Assembly (NCBI GenBank): GCA_026985515.1
Contig: JALSQH010000155.1
Location: 1-10,829 of the forward strand
Direction of reading: 5' to 3'
Source of the DNA: a bacterium
GTDB lineage: Bacteria; JALSQH01
Length of the DNA: 10,829 bases
Below are positions 1-7,478 of the stretch, one piece after another. Position numbers and translations under genes: made by a program. Under the pieces are notes generated by a model. The model was not told the origin of the DNA. It was given only the letters and a program-made list of their open reading frames with translations, and did not search any database. Positions within the stretch are counted from its first letter, which is position 1. Each line of letters starts with the position of its first letter.

Positions 1-12
1 ATGAGAAAAATA

Positions 13-1947
13 CTAACTAATTTTACTGCCCGGTTCAATTTCTCCCTCAACTGTTAGAAGTTTTAACTTTCCATTTCTCGAGGCGGCTAACAGCATTCCC
101 TGCGATTCAATACCCATGAGTTTTGCTGGCTTGAGGTTTGCAACCACAATTATTAACTTCCCTGGCAACTCCTCGGGAGAGTAGTGTTTTGCAATTCCCG
201 CGACTATTGTTCTTCTGCCAAGTTCCCCCACATCAATTTCAAGTTTGATGAGTTTGTTTGATTTTGGTACTTTCTCTGCCTTTATTATTTTTGCCACCCT
301 GAGATCAACCTTTGCAAACTGGGTAATATCAATTATATTTTCCATGCTTTCTTCCTTTTTCTCTTCCTCTCTTTCTGGGGCTGGCATGATCTTCTCAAGA
401 TCTGCCAGCGCCTTTTTCTCATCTATCCTTTCAAAAAGATTGGCAGGTTTATTGAGTTTCCTGCCAGCTTCAATTCTGCCAAAGGAGACTTCCTCATAGG
501 TATGGTTTTCTATTTTATCAGTGTAGCCTATCTGCTCCCAGATTCTCTGGGATGTTTCTGGCATAAAGGGATAGATACCCAGAGCAACTATTCTTATCGT
601 TTCAATAAGGTCAAAAATCACTCTTGAAAGTTTTTCAATTTTATTTTCCTTCTTAAGATTCCATGGTGCAGATCTGTCGATGTAAACATTGGCGAGACTG
701 ATTATATCCCAGAGACTCACCAGTGCCTTGTGGTAGGCAACATTTTCAATATTTTTCTGAAATTCATTAAATTTTTCCAGTACATTTTCCCTGTATTCTT
801 TCTCTTCTGGATCTGGGCTGCCAGAATAATCAGGTACAATTCCACTGAAATACTTAAATGCCATACTTAGAGATCTTTTTATCAGGTTTCCAAGGTCATT
901 TACGAGATCAGAATTAAACCTGTGGATAAACGCCCTGTGTGAAAAATCTCCATCGAGACCAAAGGGAACCTCTCTGAGTATAAAGTATCTGAAGGGGTCC
1001 ACACCATATTTTTCAATGAGGAAGTTGGGATCTACGACATTTCTCAAAGACTTGCTCATTTTTTTGCCTTCCACAGTCCACCACCCATGAGCAAATACTT
1101 TTCTGGGAGGTTCAAAGCCAGCTGCCATAAGAAATGCAGGCCAGTAAATAGCATGAAATCTCAATATGTCCTTTCCTATGAGATGAAGATCAGCAGGCCA
1201 GAATGTCCTGAATTTTTCTTCATCTGAAAGATAGCCGGCTCCAGTTATATAGTTAAAGAGGGCATCAAACCATACATAAATAACGTGTTTTGGATTTGTT
1301 GGTACTGGTATTCCCCATGAGAAGGTTGTTCTCGAGATGCTTATATCTTTTAGCCCTTGTTTGACAAAACTTACAACTTCGTTCATCCTGTTTGGCGGTT
1401 GAACAAAGTCTGGGTGTTTCTCGTAGAATTCAAGCAACTTATCCTGATATGCAGAAAGCCTGAAAAAGTAGCTTTCTTCTTTTAGTTTCTGGACCTCTCT
1501 TCCACAGTCTGGGCATTTGCCATCAACTAATTGTGATTCAGGCCAGAATGTTTCACAGTGAATGCAATACCATCCTTCATATTCTCCAAGATAAATGTCA
1601 CCCTTTTCTTCCAGTTTTTTCCAGATTTCCTGAACAACTTTTTCATGCCTTTCCTGAGTTGTTCTGATAAAATCGTCGTTAGAAATATTCAATTTTTTCC
1701 AGAGATCTATAAATCTCACCACCACCTTGTCGGCCAGTTGCTGAGGAGTCAGTCCCTTTTCTTTTGCAGCTTTTTCAACTTTCTGACCATGCTCATCTGT
1801 TCCTGTTAAAAAGAAAACCCTGTAACCTTTTGTCCTGTAGTATCTTGCTATGACATCTGCGGCCACCGTTGTGTATGCATGGCCAAGATGTGGTACATCA
1901 TTTACATAGTAGATGGGAGTGGTAACATAAAATTTTTTATTCTCCAT
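13..1947 (-). CDS. metG: Methionyl-tRNA synthetase with C-terminal tRNA-binding domain
   Basis: Cytoplasmic enzyme that charges tRNA-Met with methionine using ATP. A class I signature HLGH (HIGH type) lies at residues 20-23 and the KMSKS loop at 296-300. A zinc knuckle has Cys pairs at 128/131 and 145/148. An anticodon-binding helical region follows, then an acidic/lysine linker, then an EMAPII/Trbp111-like tRNA-binding domain from about residue 541, so this is the long fused form (644 aa). The frame is open to 2010, but I place the start at the ATG at 1945-1947: the family begins right there (KKFYVTTPIYY), and a strong GGAGGAGG lies just upstream at 1951-1958. The start overlaps the end of the ricT-like gene by 11 nt. 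It is the last gene of the operon visible here, and its stop falls 12 nt from the window edge. Confidence 0.97.
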   Translation of the reverse strand: MENKKFYVTTPIYYVNDVPHLGHAYTTVAADVIARYYRTKGYRVFFLTGTDEHGQKVEKAAKEKGLTPQQLADKVVVRFIDLWKKLNISNDDFIRTTQERHEKVVQEIWKKLEEKGDIYLGEYEGWYCIHCETFWPESQLVDGKCPDCGREVQKLKEESYFFRLSAYQDKLLEFYEKHPDFVQPPNRMNEVVSFVKQGLKDISISRTTFSWGIPVPTNPKHVIYVWFDALFNYITGAGYLSDEEKFRTFWPADLHLIGKDILRFHAIYWPAFLMAAGFEPPRKVFAHGWWTVEGKKMSKSLRNVVDPNFLIEKYGVDPFRYFILREVPFGLDGDFSHRAFIHRFNSDLVNDLGNLIKRSLSMAFKYFSGIVPDYSGSPDPEEKEYRENVLEKFNEFQKNIENVAYHKALVSLWDIISLANVYIDRSAPWNLKKENKIEKLSRVIFDLIETIRIVALGIYPFMPETSQRIWEQIGYTDKIENHTYEEVSFGRIEAGRKLNKPANLFERIDEKKALADLEKIMPAPEREEEKKEESMENIIDITQFAKVDLRVAKIIKAEKVPKSNKLIKLEIDVGELGRRTIVAGIAKHYSPEELPGKLIIVVANLKPAKLMGIESQGMLLAASRNGKLKLLTVEGEIEPGSKIS

Positions 1948-2791
1948 TCTCCTCCTCCAGATTTTCACTGTTTTTTTCCTGATAATTTTCTTCCCTGAAA
2001 AGTCTTTCATATTCCAGTTCTGATGCGTTGACTTTTAAAATCTGATCACCGGATTTCACATATACAAGTCTTTTCAAAACGTTAACATCAGTGACTTCAA
2101 CATTTTCTCCCATATATTTTACAATCTGTCCCTCAACCGGCAGATCTTTTCTTGCTTCAATATACATCTCATATTCAAATGCGAGACAGCACATTAATCT
2201 TCCGCATACTCCTGACACTTTTGCTGGATTAAGTGGAAGATTCTGAACCTTTGCCATTTTAACTGAAATGGGCTTGAACTCCCTGAGAAATGTTGTGCAG
2301 CAGAGTTCCCTTCCACATGGGCCAATTCCACCAAGCAGTTTTGCTTCGTCTCTAACCCCAATTTGCCTAAGTTCAATTCTCGTCCTGTACTTGGGAGCCA
2401 GGTCTTTTTTCACCAGTTCTCTGAAATCAACTCTCCCATCCGCAGTAAAGTAAAAGATGATTTTGCTACCGTCGAAGAACCATTTAACCTTTCTTAATTT
2501 CATGTCAAGTTTTCTGGCGTCAGATCTCTCCTGACAGTATCTCAATGCTTCCGCTTCTTTTTTAGCAAGTCCTTTTAACCACTTCCTTTCTTCCTCATTT
2601 AATCTTCTCCCTTTTTTGATATTTTCTGGTAGTTTTTCCACTTTTACAGGAGTCCAGAGCACCTTCGCAACGGTTTTCTTGTCTTCATAGGGCACAAGAA
2701 TATACTCACCCTTTTTAATGTCTGGTTCTTCTACCTCAAATTCATCAATAATTTCGTAATCTCTGAGGAAAGCTCTGACTACATACGGCAT
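1937..2791 (-). CDS. ricT: PSP1-domain protein of the RicT/YaaT family
   Basis: A 284-aa cytoplasmic protein. Two paired cysteine motifs, GPCGRELCC (157-165) and GVCGRLMCCLAFE (194-206), are diagnostic of the PSP1 C-terminal/YaaT family. A further Cys is at residue 86. In Bacillus subtilis RicT is part of the RicA-RicF-RicT complex that binds Fe-S clusters and supports RNase Y-dependent RNA maturation and phosphorelay signalling; whether that role holds here is inference. The position between holB and metG is the conserved bacterial arrangement. The ATG at 2791 has GGAGAG about 5 nt upstream and overlaps the holB end by 13 nt. The C-terminal 40 or so residues are acidic and low in complexity, and that tail carries the metG ribosome-binding site. 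The family call is firm and the specific function is not. Confidence 0.92.
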   Translation of the reverse strand: MPYVVRAFLRDYEIIDEFEVEEPDIKKGEYILVPYEDKKTVAKVLWTPVKVEKLPENIKKGRRLNEEERKWLKGLAKKEAEALRYCQERSDARKLDMKLRKVKWFFDGSKIIFYFTADGRVDFRELVKKDLAPKYRTRIELRQIGVRDEAKLLGGIGPCGRELCCTTFLREFKPISVKMAKVQNLPLNPAKVSGVCGRLMCCLAFEYEMYIEARKDLPVEGQIVKYMGENVEVTDVNVLKRLVYVKSGDQILKVNASELEYERLFREENYQEKNSENLEEENGE

Positions 2792-3690
2792 TTTTCTCTC
2801 CAGATCTTCGCGTTTAATTCATCCAGAAGCATCCGTATATCTGGATTGAAGGAAATTTCTCTTTCATAGTTGCTAATAATTTCATAGAGATCGATTATCA
2901 TTTCTTCGGTCCATTGTTGAATTATTTTCCCATATTTTTTCAGTGATGTCCATTTTTGAGGTTCCACCCCCTTTTTCATTCTCAGAACTTCCGCGAGAAA
3001 GGTGTAAAAGAGTCTGAGAATTTTCTCAATTTCCTGAATATCTTTTTTACCTTGAATTAAGGTTGTTAATCTGTAGGGGTCTGTGAAGAAAAATTCTTCG
3101 ATGGTGGTGAGTAATTCTCTCAATTCTTCGTCGCTTACTGTATTGATTATACCGATCTGACCGGGAAAGAGGATTGAAGAGAGATTATCAATTTTTTCAT
3201 CCATCACAGGGAAAAATTTTATTTCAATACTCCTTGATCTGATGGTTTTTAAGATTTTTTCCGGAGCAGAAGTTATGAGAAAGAAGAGCATGTATTCAGG
3301 GGGCTCCTCAAATGTTTTTAAAAGTGCATTTGCACTGTGTGGATTGAACCTGTGTGCGTCATCTATTATCACCACTTTTTTTATCCCCTCGAGGGGTGGA
3401 TGTAGAGTGAACTCCTTTATCTCCCTTGCTTTTTCCACTGGAATACTTTTTTCCGTTGATGTTACTTCCATAAAATCTGGATGTATTTCAAGGGGCTTTT
3501 TGTCTCCCAGGAGGGCTTCTGCTATTTTGGTTGCAAATATTTTTTTGCCTATACCATCTGGTCCTGTAAAAAGATATGTGGTGTGGAATCTGTTTTCCTC
3601 AACTATCCTGAGGAATATTTCCTTTTGAAACTGATGACCCTTTATTTCCTCGAACTTTTTTCTCAGAATCTTTTCAAGATTTCTTTCCAT
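2779..3690 (-). CDS. holB: DNA polymerase III delta-prime subunit (clamp-loader ATPase-like)
   Basis: Clamp-loader subunit that helps load the sliding clamp during replication. Of 303 aa, the AAA+ part shows a Walker A-like loop GPDGIGKK (43-50), a Walker B region VVIIDDAHRF (106-115), NALLKTFEEPPE (121-132) and the sensor-type RSRS (151-154), where the family usually has SRC. The HPD typical of delta-prime is at 70-72. The Cys4 zinc module that bacterial DnaX and delta-prime proteins normally carry between Walker A and B is missing: the only Cys in the protein is near its C-terminus (301). It overlaps tmk by 28 nt at its start and ricT by 13 nt at its end. The ATG at 3690 has AGGAA about 6 nt upstream. 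A DnaX identity is unlikely because the protein is short and lacks the gamma/tau C-terminal extension; the tmk neighbour fits holB. Confidence 0.92.
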   Translation of the reverse strand: MERNLEKILRKKFEEIKGHQFQKEIFLRIVEENRFHTTYLFTGPDGIGKKIFATKIAEALLGDKKPLEIHPDFMEVTSTEKSIPVEKAREIKEFTLHPPLEGIKKVVIIDDAHRFNPHSANALLKTFEEPPEYMLFFLITSAPEKILKTIRSRSIEIKFFPVMDEKIDNLSSILFPGQIGIINTVSDEELRELLTTIEEFFFTDPYRLTTLIQGKKDIQEIEKILRLFYTFLAEVLRMKKGVEPQKWTSLKKYGKIIQQWTEEMIIDLYEIISNYEREISFNPDIRMLLDELNAKIWREKCRM

Positions 3691-4265
3691 ATTAATTCCT
3701 GAATTTCTTCAATCTCTTTTTCTCCATCTATGACAATAAAATTTTTTTCATGTTTCGCTATTTCAAGGTAAGCATTTCTGACATTGTTAAGAAACTTAAT
3801 TCCCTCCATCTCCATTCGGTCAGGTTTTCCTTTTCTTCTCATGGCCGTTGAAGGAGATATGTCAATGAGAAAAACAATATCAGGTTCGATTCCATCTGTT
3901 GCTATTGAGTTTAGAGTTTCAATAAGATTTTTGTCCACCCCCTTTCCTCCATGCTGGTAAGCCATTGTGGAATAGAAGAATCTGTCTGATATAACCCATG
4001 TCCCTGATTCAATTGCAGGTTTTATCATCCTTTTCACATGCTGGATTCTGTCTGCTTCAAAGAGAAAGGTCTCTGCAAGTGGATCTATTTCCATGGTAGT
4101 ATCAAGAATGATTTCTCTGATTTTTTCTCCCACATGGGTTGCTCCCGGTTCATGGGTAAGGATGACAGGTACTCCTTTTCTCTTCAGAGACTCGCAGAGT
4201 AATTTTGCCTGCGTGCTTTTCCCGGAACGATCAATACCTTCAAATGCAATAAATTTACCTTTCAA
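3663..4265 (-). CDS. tmk: Thymidylate kinase (dTMP kinase)
   Basis: Phosphorylates dTMP to dTDP in dTTP synthesis. The 200-aa length is normal for the family. Visible motifs are the P-loop GIDRSGKST (10-18), EPG (39-41), ADR (71-73), the dTMP-site DRF (94-96) with AYQ (102-104), and an arginine-rich LID (RRKGKPDRME, 143-152) as in bacterial enzymes. The P-loop has Arg where bacteria mostly have Gly (GIDGSGKS), and DRF replaces the common DRY. The start codon is TTG at 4263-4265: no ATG fits, and a near-perfect AAAGGAGG sits 6 nt upstream. The gene overlaps the upstream glycosyltransferase by 11 nt and holB by 28 nt, so translational coupling is likely. Confidence 0.96.
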   Translation of the reverse strand: MKGKFIAFEGIDRSGKSTQAKLLCESLKRKGVPVILTHEPGATHVGEKIREIILDTTMEIDPLAETFLFEADRIQHVKRMIKPAIESGTWVISDRFFYSTMAYQHGGKGVDKNLIETLNSIATDGIEPDIVFLIDISPSTAMRRKGKPDRMEMEGIKFLNNVRNAYLEIAKHEKNFIVIDGEKEIEEIQELIWKEILKRF

Positions 4266-5271
4266 TTATTTCCTCCTTTACTCTGGTGAAAACCTGTTCC
4301 GGTGTGATCATTTTCAGGCAGAGAAGATCTCCTCTTTTGCATCTTTTCTCGCCATGCATTGAACATGGTCTGCAGGGTAAATCTGTTTCCAAAATTATAT
4401 CTTTCTTACCGAGAGGATAAAAGCCAAAATCTGGAACGGTTGGACCAAAGATCGCTATGACCGGTATTCCTGCAAGCATGCCAAAGTGCAGATGAGCGGA
4501 ATCATTGGTTATTAATCCTTTTCCATATGAGAGGAGAAGAATGGTTTTCCTTGGAGGTATTCCGGTGAAGTCATATCCCCCCACCGTCTTGAGAATTTCC
4601 TTAGCAAGATGGGAGTCTTCGGTTCCTCCGACTATGCCGACTGTTATCCCTTCATTGCTGAGCAGTTCTGCAAGCTTCCTGTAATATTCAGGAGGCCATC
4701 TTTTTGTTTCCCATCTGGCCCCCGGTGCCAAAAAGATGATGTTCTTCCCCGGGTAAATATTTTTTAGCTTCAATTCCTCCCACAATTCTTCAACTTCTTC
4801 CTCAAAAAAGGGCATAACAAGATTTCTCTTTGCTTCCTCCCACAATTCTTCCACACTACCGGCAAATTTAATTGCAGTTAAGTATCTGTAGATTGTGTGA
4901 TGGAGAGGAAAAATCCTCCGTTTAAAAAAGAGCAGGGAGTAACGCTGAATAGATTCTTTATGATAGGTGATAACTTTTGAAGATGTCCTGAGAAAAGAAG
5001 TTAATAAAATAGTTCTTGGTTGTAAGTGTAAGTCGCAAATATAACTATACTTTTCACGCATAAGTTCATAAATTAATTTAGGAGGCGAATAATCTTCATA
5101 AATCCATATCCTTTCCACTCTGGGATCACCAAGGTAAATGTTTGCAGGAAGCCTCCTTGTCAGCAGATGAATTTTGTAATTCCTTGAATGGAGAATCGCT
5201 ATTACTGGTGAAAGAAGAGCAACATCACCAAGGGAGCTTAATCTGATCAGCAGGACTTTCTTTTCATCCAT
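4255..5271 (-). CDS. GT9 glycosyltransferase, ADP-heptose:LPS heptosyltransferase type (copy 1)
   Basis: GT-B fold enzyme of family GT9, which adds heptose from ADP-heptose to the LPS inner core on the cytoplasmic face of the inner membrane. Of 338 aa, the N-terminus has RLSSLGD (10-16), the central sugar-nucleotide region has PGARWETKRWP (183-193), and the C-terminal half has NDSAHLHFGMLAG (256-268) followed by FGPT (275-278). A four-Cys tail (C300, C303, C311, C318) is characteristic of many GT9 members. An EELWEE sequence occurs twice, 20 residues apart (141-146 and 161-166), from an 18-bp DNA repeat. The ATG at 5271 has GGGAG upstream. It overlaps the second GT9 gene by 25 nt and tmk by 11 nt. 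Acceptor and donor cannot be told from sequence; WaaC/WaaF or another GT9 activity is possible. Confidence 0.9.
   Translation of the reverse strand: MDEKKVLLIRLSSLGDVALLSPVIAILHSRNYKIHLLTRRLPANIYLGDPRVERIWIYEDYSPPKLIYELMREKYSYICDLHLQPRTILLTSFLRTSSKVITYHKESIQRYSLLFFKRRIFPLHHTIYRYLTAIKFAGSVEELWEEAKRNLVMPFFEEEVEELWEELKLKNIYPGKNIIFLAPGARWETKRWPPEYYRKLAELLSNEGITVGIVGGTEDSHLAKEILKTVGGYDFTGIPPRKTILLLSYGKGLITNDSAHLHFGMLAGIPVIAIFGPTVPDFGFYPLGKKDIILETDLPCRPCSMHGEKRCKRGDLLCLKMITPEQVFTRVKEEIIER
4272..4279 (-). promoter_or_regulatory. Ribosome-binding site for tmk (TTG start)
   Basis: The minus strand reads AAAGGAGG, close to the full anti-Shine-Dalgarno complement, 6 nt before the TTG at 4265. It lies inside the last codons of the upstream glycosyltransferase gene. 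It fixes the tmk start and shows that tmk can be initiated strongly despite the rare start codon. Confidence 0.8.
4774..4851. repeat. 18-bp direct repeat inside GT9 copy 1
   Basis: TTCCTCCCACAATTCTTC occurs at 4774-4791 and again, identically, at 4834-4851. The copies are exactly 60 nt apart, so both are in frame and each encodes EELWEE on the minus strand. It suggests a small tandem duplication in the linker between the two Rossmann domains, or a conserved helix with matching codons. Confidence 0.75.
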
Positions 5272-6254
5272 AAAAACTTCTCCCAGACCATTTCTGGAAT
5301 TACAGAAAACTGACAGGAAAGATCACCCCTGGGGCAGTGGCGGGGACCATGGGAGCTGCATGGTCTGCATTTTACACCATTTGCAAATACTGGTACCTGG
5401 TGATCTTTCCATCTGAATATATTATGTGGAGTTGGACCGAATATGGTGATAACTTTTTTGTTCATGATTCTCATAACATGGACAGGTCCCGTATCATTCC
5501 CGATAATTATTTCAGCGTGGTACATTATGAGGAGCATTTCTTTAAGTGTAACATTAAGAATTTTTATGCAACCTTTTGATTTTTCAGTAAGTTCTTCAAG
5601 TAAATTTCTCTCTGATGAGCTTCCTCCAGCATATACCCTGTATCCATTTTCACATATCCATTGTGCAAGAATCGCATAGTATCCTGCAGGCCATCTTTTT
5701 GTTGCCCATTCTGAGCCGGGCACGAGAAAAATAAAGGGTGACGTGAATAAGTCTCTGTATTTTTCCTTTACACTCACGATCATTTCTAAAGAGGGAAGGA
5801 TTTCACGAAAATCCTTTTCCTCCAGTTTTTCTCCAATTGCATTCAGCAATGCGCCTGATCTTTCTTCCACAGCGAGATCCTTCCTGTATGGAACGCACTT
5901 ATTGAAAAAACTTTTGCAAAAGGGGGTTTTATAAGAGATTTTTTCTTCTGCCTGAATGAATTTTGTAAGCAACTTTGTTGATGGGAAGCGATGGGGTGCA
6001 AAGAGAATATCAAAATTTTTTTTCTCCAAAGTCCGTTTTACTTCATAAAATGAAGAAATTTTCTTTTCCCTTTTGTTGAAAATAATTATTTCATCAATCA
6101 ATGAAGGAAAAATCCATGCCAGTTGTGCAGGAGCGGGGGTGGTAATAAGTGTTGTTTGAGAATCGGGAAAGATTCTTTTAATAGCTTTGAAAAATGGTAG
6201 AAGAAAAGCAAGGTCTCCAATATATGATGTTTCAATGACTGCTATCTTTTTCAC
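5247..6254 (-). CDS. GT9 glycosyltransferase, heptosyltransferase type (copy 2)
   Basis: Second family GT9 enzyme, divergent from its neighbour. Numbered from the GTG at 6252-6254 (335 aa): ETSYIGD (8-14) replaces the usual R-S-S-L-GD motif, PGSEWATKRWP (179-189) and NDTGPVHVM (253-261) follow, FGPT is at 272-275, and the Cys tail is at C296, C299, C307, C314. The frame is open further upstream, with an ATG at 6306-6308 preceded by a TTG. Starting there would overlap the zinc-ribbon gene by about 77 nt and add 18 residues (QKLPQNYHLKK...) that precede the normal family N-terminus, so I prefer the GTG. None of the starts has a strong Shine-Dalgarno site, so translation may depend on coupling to the upstream gene. 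It probably acts in LPS core assembly with copy 1; the specific sugar is unknown. Confidence 0.88.
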   Translation of the reverse strand: MKKIAVIETSYIGDLAFLLPFFKAIKRIFPDSQTTLITTPAPAQLAWIFPSLIDEIIIFNKREKKISSFYEVKRTLEKKNFDILFAPHRFPSTKLLTKFIQAEEKISYKTPFCKSFFNKCVPYRKDLAVEERSGALLNAIGEKLEEKDFREILPSLEMIVSVKEKYRDLFTSPFIFLVPGSEWATKRWPAGYYAILAQWICENGYRVYAGGSSSERNLLEELTEKSKGCIKILNVTLKEMLLIMYHAEIIIGNDTGPVHVMRIMNKKVITIFGPTPHNIFRWKDHQVPVFANGVKCRPCSSHGPRHCPRGDLSCQFSVIPEMVWEKFLWMKRKSC

Positions 6255-6429
6255 TTTCTTCAGATGGTAATTTTGTGGCAGCTTCTGGTCTGAGATCCGG
6301 TATTCCATCAATTACCGGGTAGTAGATTCTGCAATTTTTGCAGATAAAAATGTTTCTGTGGGGATTATAAATCAGATGGGTTTTACACACGGGGCAGACC
6401 AGAATCTTCATTATATCAGATGGAAGCAT
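6232..6429 (-). CDS. Small zinc-ribbon protein, Trm112/YcaR (UPF0434)-like
   Basis: A 65-aa protein with CPVC (12-15) and CKNC (30-33), a four-Cys zinc ribbon, followed by YYPVIDGIPDL, the hallmark end of Trm112p-like domains. Eukaryotic and archaeal Trm112 activates methyltransferases; the bacterial role of short homologues such as E. coli YcaR is not settled. YcaR sits between lpxK and kdsB, which are LPS genes, and here the gene directly precedes two heptosyltransferase genes, so a link to envelope glycolipid synthesis is plausible (inference). The ATG at 6429 has GAGGAA about 6 nt upstream, inside the end of the preceding gene, whose stop lies 2 nt away. A second ATG at 6411 would give MKILVCP, the more typical family N-terminus, but has no clear ribosome site. 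Confidence 0.85.
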   Translation of the reverse strand: MLPSDIMKILVCPVCKTHLIYNPHRNIFICKNCRIYYPVIDGIPDLRPEAATKLPSEESEKDSSH

Positions 6430-6431
6430 TT

Positions 6432-7379
6432 TTATTCCTCTGTGAGTTTTAGATCTTCTTCCAGGTTATCAATTCCATTTATACCAACTTTTACCGTTTT
6501 TCCAAATTTGTTAATTATGAACCATGTTGGTAACCGGTTGACTCTGAATTTTTTTAGTAGATTCAATCCACTATCTATACCAAGTTTGAGGTTTCCGCCA
6601 TATTTTTCCCAAATGGTAAAGCCTGTTTCTCTGTCTTTTTCATTTTTTACAGCAAGAACAGCTATAATGTTAATATCGGGATGTTTTCTGGCAAAATTGT
6701 TGAGAATTTTTAACCCATTGAGACAATTTTTATCATTTATTTTCCAGAAGTAGAGAATGAGATACTTCCCTAAGTTTTGGTTGAGGGTGAAACTTTCACC
6801 ATTGTAAAGAGGAATGGTAAAATCTTTCATCAGCACTCCTTCGAAAGCCATTGCGGGAAGATTGGAGAAACCGTGGAGTGTGCAAACTTTTTTCCCCATA
6901 TCTATTTTCAAAAGCATTTCAAACACATTTGACCCGTTGTTAAGTTTTGATAAGAATGTGTCAGTGTTGTATATTATAGGAGAGAGATCTCTGGCAACAA
7001 CAACCACTGATGGTACAGTTTTCACTCCGTAAGAGGAAGCGAGTCGGTATCTGTAGTCAAGAATAATGGGGAGGGTTATGTTCAATCTTCTCAATTTGTT
7101 GAGCATTACTTTTGTTAAATCTTTCTTCTGTGGTTTGGTCACTCCATAAATCTTTATGTTTTTCAAAACCTTCTGCACTTTCTGGGCATCTTCAAGTATT
7201 TTTAGAGAAGAATCAATTCCTGGAAGAAAAAAGACAAACACGGTTGCATATTTTCCTGTGAGGTCTTCTGTGACAATTTTCTTCTGGTGCCATTTTCCAT
7301 TAGAGAGTTGGATAACTGTAAAATTATAAGAGTAAAGTGGAAATGCAAGAAAAAATAGTGGCAGGATGAATTTCTTCAT
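6432..7379 (-). CDS. Exported tandem thioredoxin-fold protein lacking CxxC (TlpA/redoxin-like)
   Basis: A 315-aa protein with a signal peptide (MKK then a hydrophobic stretch to about residue 17), so probably periplasmic. Two thioredoxin-like domains are apparent. The first (about 19-160) has the strand FVFFLPGIDSSL where the active site should be, with no Cys, and a cis-Pro-type VKTVPSV (119-125). The second (about 183-310) has YFWKINDKNC (210-219), which aligns with the FWxxWCxxC of TlpA proteins but keeps only the second Cys (C219), and a cis-Pro-type RLPTW (282-286). One other Cys lies between the domains (C166). It is therefore unlikely to be an ordinary disulfide oxidoreductase. It could be a binding or scaffolding protein, or C166 and C219 could pair. 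It is the first gene of the operon; the ATG has AAAGGAG 6 nt upstream. Confidence 0.8.
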   Translation of the reverse strand: MKKFILPLFFLAFPLYSYNFTVIQLSNGKWHQKKIVTEDLTGKYATVFVFFLPGIDSSLKILEDAQKVQKVLKNIKIYGVTKPQKKDLTKVMLNKLRRLNITLPIILDYRYRLASSYGVKTVPSVVVVARDLSPIIYNTDTFLSKLNNGSNVFEMLLKIDMGKKVCTLHGFSNLPAMAFEGVLMKDFTIPLYNGESFTLNQNLGKYLILYFWKINDKNCLNGLKILNNFARKHPDINIIAVLAVKNEKDRETGFTIWEKYGGNLKLGIDSGLNLLKKFRVNRLPTWFIINKFGKTVKVGINGIDNLEEDLKLTEE

Positions 7380-7408
7380 AATTTTCTCCTTTCATTTCGC
7401 ATGTTAAA

Positions 7409-7436
7409 AGTATATCAATCAAATTTTAAATTGCAA
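7409..7436 (-). promoter_or_regulatory. Predicted sigma70-type promoter of the minus-strand operon
   Basis: On the minus strand, TTGCAA (7436-7431) is followed after 16 nt by TATACT (7414-7409), which carries a TGA extension directly upstream (extended -10, TGnTATACT). Transcription would start near 7402, giving a leader of about 20 nt with AAAGGAG before the ATG at 7379. This is the only good promoter seen for the eight genes down to metG. Confidence 0.6.
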
Positions 7437-7441
7437 TTGTG

Positions 7442-7470
7442 TTGATACTATGTCTCATTGCTGGTAAAAT
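7442..7470 (+). promoter_or_regulatory. Predicted sigma70-type promoter of prmA-rsmE
   Basis: TTGATA (7442-7447) and TAAAAT (7465-7470) are separated by exactly 17 nt, each matching the consensus at five of six positions. The start would be near 7477, almost on the ATG at 7479, implying a leaderless mRNA or use of a later start. An alternative extended -10, TGATACTAT (7443-7451 region), would start transcription about 20 nt earlier. The -35 boxes of this and the divergent promoter are only 5 nt apart. Confidence 0.5.
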
Positions 7471-7478
7471 TTTTATGT

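Noticed and set aside
1948-2010. N-terminal extension of metG from an upstream ATG
   Set aside because: The extra residues are a basic run with no family match; the ATG at 1947 has a strong ribosome site and the standard N-terminus.
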